Source: Desulfobulbaceae bacterium (GTDB lineage: Bacteria; Desulfobacterota; Desulfobulbia; Desulfobulbales; Desulfocapsaceae). Taken from it: a stretch of DNA of 8,017 bases. The translations under genes were made by a program, and so were the position numbers. Location: assembly GCA_003509305.1 (NCBI GenBank), contig DOMU01000090.1:9703-17719 (forward strand), read 5' to 3'. Below the pieces are notes generated by a model that saw only the letters and a list, made by a program, of their open reading frames with translations, was not told where the DNA came from and made no database searches. Below are positions 6,453 to 8,017 of the stretch, piece after piece. Every line of letters begins with the position of its first letter. The stretch's first letter is position 1.

Positions 6453-7892
6453 TCACCCCTGCGAAGGCCAGGAAAGCTGATAGCGGCGCAACAGGCGTTG
6501 CAGAGCTTGCCGCTCAATGCCGCAACGACGGGCGGCGGCGGTAATATTGCCGCCAGAGAGGCGGAGATGTTCGCCGAGGAACGAGCGGGTGAATTCCCGC
6601 ATCATCATTTCCTTAGCCTCAGCGTAGGGAACATGCTGGAGCCGCTCAAAGAAATCGAGAGAAGCCTGACTTTCCTGAGTCGCCGCATCATCGAGCATCA
6701 AATCTTTTTTGCGAATTTTTTTGCCGCTGCCCAACAATACCGCCCGGTTGATGACATTCTGCAATTCTCGGACATTGCCGCGAAAATGGTGGTGCGTCAG
6801 GGCGTGCAGCGCCTCATCGGAAAGTTCCAGGTCGGGGCGGCTATGCTCGGCGCGGTAGCGCTTGAGGAAATGGTTGATCAAAAGCGGAATATCGGGACGG
6901 ATTTCCTCGATATTCGGCATGGTCACGGTCATGACGTTCAGGCGATAGAACAGATCTTCGCGGAATTCACCGCGCGCGATTTTCGCCTCAATGTCCTGAT
7001 TGGTCGAAGAAATGACCCTGACATCGACCTCATAGGTGCGGGTCTGTCCCAGTGGCTGGATTTCTTTTTCCTGCAACACCCGTAAGAGCTTGGTTTGGAT
7101 GGGAATCGGGATGTCGGCGACCTCATCAAGCAGGATGGTCGAGCCGTTGGCTTCAAGAAACAGGCCATCCTTATCACGTTCGGCCCCAGTGAACGCTCCC
7201 TTGGCGTAACCGAACAGCTCGCTTTCGAGGATATGCTCAGGCAAGGCGGGGCAGTTGACAATGACCATGCGCCGTTCGGCGCGATTGCTCATGGCGTGCA
7301 AGGCACGGGCCGCCAGTTCCTTGCCGGTGCCGGATTCACCACGGATCAAAACCGTCATGCAACTGGGGGCGATGCGCCGCAACAGATCCTGCATCTGCAA
7401 CAGCTTCGGCGAACTGCCGATGAAGCCATGGAATTCGACGGAGCCCGCGATCTGATGCTGAAGCTCATGGAAACGCCGCTGCTCGCGCAACAGCTCGGTA
7501 TGCTCCATAGCCCGCGTGACGGCAAAGACGATCTGGTCGTTATCGAAGGGTTTTTCAAAGAAATCGAAGACGCCCTCCTTCATCGCCCGCACCGCCATTT
7601 CAACGGAGCCATAACCGGTCATAACGATAACCGTGATAGTTGGGTCGATCTCTTGCAGACGGCGGGAAAAATCCATGCCGTCGAAGCCAGGCATACGAAT
7701 GTCGGTCAACACCACATCCGGACGCCAAAAGACGATCATTTCCAGAGCGTTGCTGGCACTTGCCGCCTGCCGCGTCTCATAACCGCATTTTTTTTCCAAA
7801 AGGCGCGTAAGGAGCGCCAGCATGTCCGGCTCGTCATCGACCACCAGCACCCGTTTCAATGGCAGGTGCACCCAGTCATTCGTATTCTTCAA
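6453..7892 (-). CDS. NtrC-family sigma54-dependent response regulator
   Basis: The 479-residue protein has three domains. The receiver (about 13-130) has acidic pocket Asp19/Asp20, phospho-acceptor Asp64 (VLTDIRMPG), Thr92 and Lys114 (FFEKPF). The AAA+ domain (about 155-390) has Walker A GESGTGKE (185-192), the sigma54-contact loop GAFTGA (232-237), Walker B STILLDEV (251-258, Asp256-Glu257) and the arginine-finger region REDLFYRLNV (311-320). A Fis-type helix-turn-helix lies at about 446-470 (GGNITAAARRCGIERQALQ). The intact GAFTGA means it should drive sigma54 RNA polymerase. The start is an inferred TTG at 7892 with a G-run (7901-7906) 8 bases upstream. No ATG lies before the receiver, and a GTG at residue 8 is the alternative. 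Its likely kinase is the one encoded at 5682-4069. It may control the downstream operon and its own gene through the shared palindromes. Confidence 0.95.
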   Translation of the reverse strand: MKNTNDWVHLPLKRVLVVDDEPDMLALLTRLLEKKCGYETRQAASASNALEMIVFWRPDVVLTDIRMPGFDGMDFSRRLQEIDPTITVIVMTGYGSVEMAVRAMKEGVFDFFEKPFDNDQIVFAVTRAMEHTELLREQRRFHELQHQIAGSVEFHGFIGSSPKLLQMQDLLRRIAPSCMTVLIRGESGTGKELAARALHAMSNRAERRMVIVNCPALPEHILESELFGYAKGAFTGAERDKDGLFLEANGSTILLDEVADIPIPIQTKLLRVLQEKEIQPLGQTRTYEVDVRVISSTNQDIEAKIARGEFREDLFYRLNVMTVTMPNIEEIRPDIPLLINHFLKRYRAEHSRPDLELSDEALHALTHHHFRGNVRELQNVINRAVLLGSGKKIRKKDLMLDDAATQESQASLDFFERLQHVPYAEAKEMMMREFTRSFLGEHLRLSGGNITAAARRCGIERQALQRLLRRYQLSWPSQG

Positions 7893-8017
7893 ACCGCTAT
7901 CCCCCCGTTTTCTTCAGGACGGATCCACGCACTCCGTTGGCCGCCACAAAAATGTGGCAGCCAATATGGCCTGGAAGCGGCGAAAAATCCAGCCGAAAAC
8001 GTTGCGGTCAAGACAAT
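7893..8017. other. Non-coding leader of the regulator gene
   Basis: These 125 bases contain palindrome B and a G-rich ribosome site (7901-7906). I see no gene on either strand. Loose GG-N10-GC matches occur on both strands, but their boxes are poor and I do not call a promoter. Confidence 0.45.
7943..7958. promoter_or_regulatory. Candidate activator-binding palindrome B upstream of the regulator gene
   Basis: GCCAC-AAAAAT-GTGGC is a perfect 5-base inverted repeat, extending to 12-base arms (7937-7964) with one mismatch. It sits 51 bases before the regulator start. It shares spacing, A-tract and most bases with palindrome A; where the arms differ (A to C on the left, T to G on the right), both arms change together and symmetry is kept. 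It may be an autoregulatory operator, or an enhancer for a promoter beyond the window. As RNA from the minus strand it would form a hairpin with one G-U pair, so a leader structure is the alternative. Confidence 0.55.

Noticed and set aside
6433..6454. Terminator after the regulator gene
   Set aside because: The stem-loop has a T6 loop but no T-run after the stem on the minus strand, and palindrome B shows the same design without being at a gene end.
6488..6502. GCAAC-AGGC-GTTGC inverted repeat in the regulator gene
   Set aside because: Spacer is 4, not 6, bases, it lacks the A-tract, and it falls in the helix-turn-helix coding region; probably coincidental.
7929..7942. Possible -24/-12 promoter for the regulator gene (GG-N10-GC on the minus strand)
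   Set aside because: Spacing fits, but the boxes are poor (CGGCCA and GTGC) and overlap the palindrome arm; not strong enough to call.

Overview
All supported genes lie on the minus strand, so transcription runs from high to low coordinates. No taxonomic marker gene is present. The gene content (NtrC-type regulator with a -24/-12 promoter, a PAS histidine kinase paired with a small His-rich membrane protein, a cytoplasmic molybdopterin oxidoreductase, and a flavoprotein resembling SfrB of Geobacter) suggests an anaerobic Desulfuromonas/Geobacter/Pelobacter-like bacterium (Desulfobacterota, former Deltaproteobacteria). That assignment is inference.

Layout in transcription order: (1) 8017-7893, a 125-base leader holding an A-tract palindrome. 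(2) 7892-6453, a sigma54-dependent NtrC-family response regulator. (3) 6452-6251, a 202-base regulatory gap holding a second copy of the same palindrome, a weaker tandem copy, and a good -24/-12 promoter candidate. (4) 6250-5666, a His-rich multi-spanning membrane protein. It overlaps by 17 bases (5) 5682-4069, a membrane PAS histidine kinase. (6) 4017-1936, a cytoplasmic molybdopterin oxidoreductase of the DMSO reductase superfamily with a GTG start. (7) 1922-1473, a four-cluster ferredoxin. (8) 1413-646, a ferredoxin resembling the N-terminal part of NuoG. (9) 616-1, the N-terminal 205 residues of a NuoF-FeS/GltD-like flavoprotein that runs off the window.

Proposed working: genes 6-9 form a soluble complex moving electrons between NAD(P)H (through the flavoprotein) and a Cys-ligated Mo/W active site, with about nine or more Fe-S clusters as wiring. 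There is no Tat signal and no membrane anchor. The substrate cannot be read from sequence; family motifs favour the polysulfide/thiosulfate reductase-like branch and argue against formate dehydrogenase. Genes 4 and 5 look like a two-piece membrane sensor signalling to the regulator. The regulator probably binds GC(A/C)AC-AAAAA(A/T)-GT(T/G)GC and activates the sigma54 promoter upstream of the sensor and oxidoreductase genes.

The most notable points are the matched palindromes upstream of both transcription units, the sigma54 promoter that decides the start of gene 4, and the unusual pairing of a PhsA-like catalytic subunit with an SfrB/NuoG-type NAD(P)H module.
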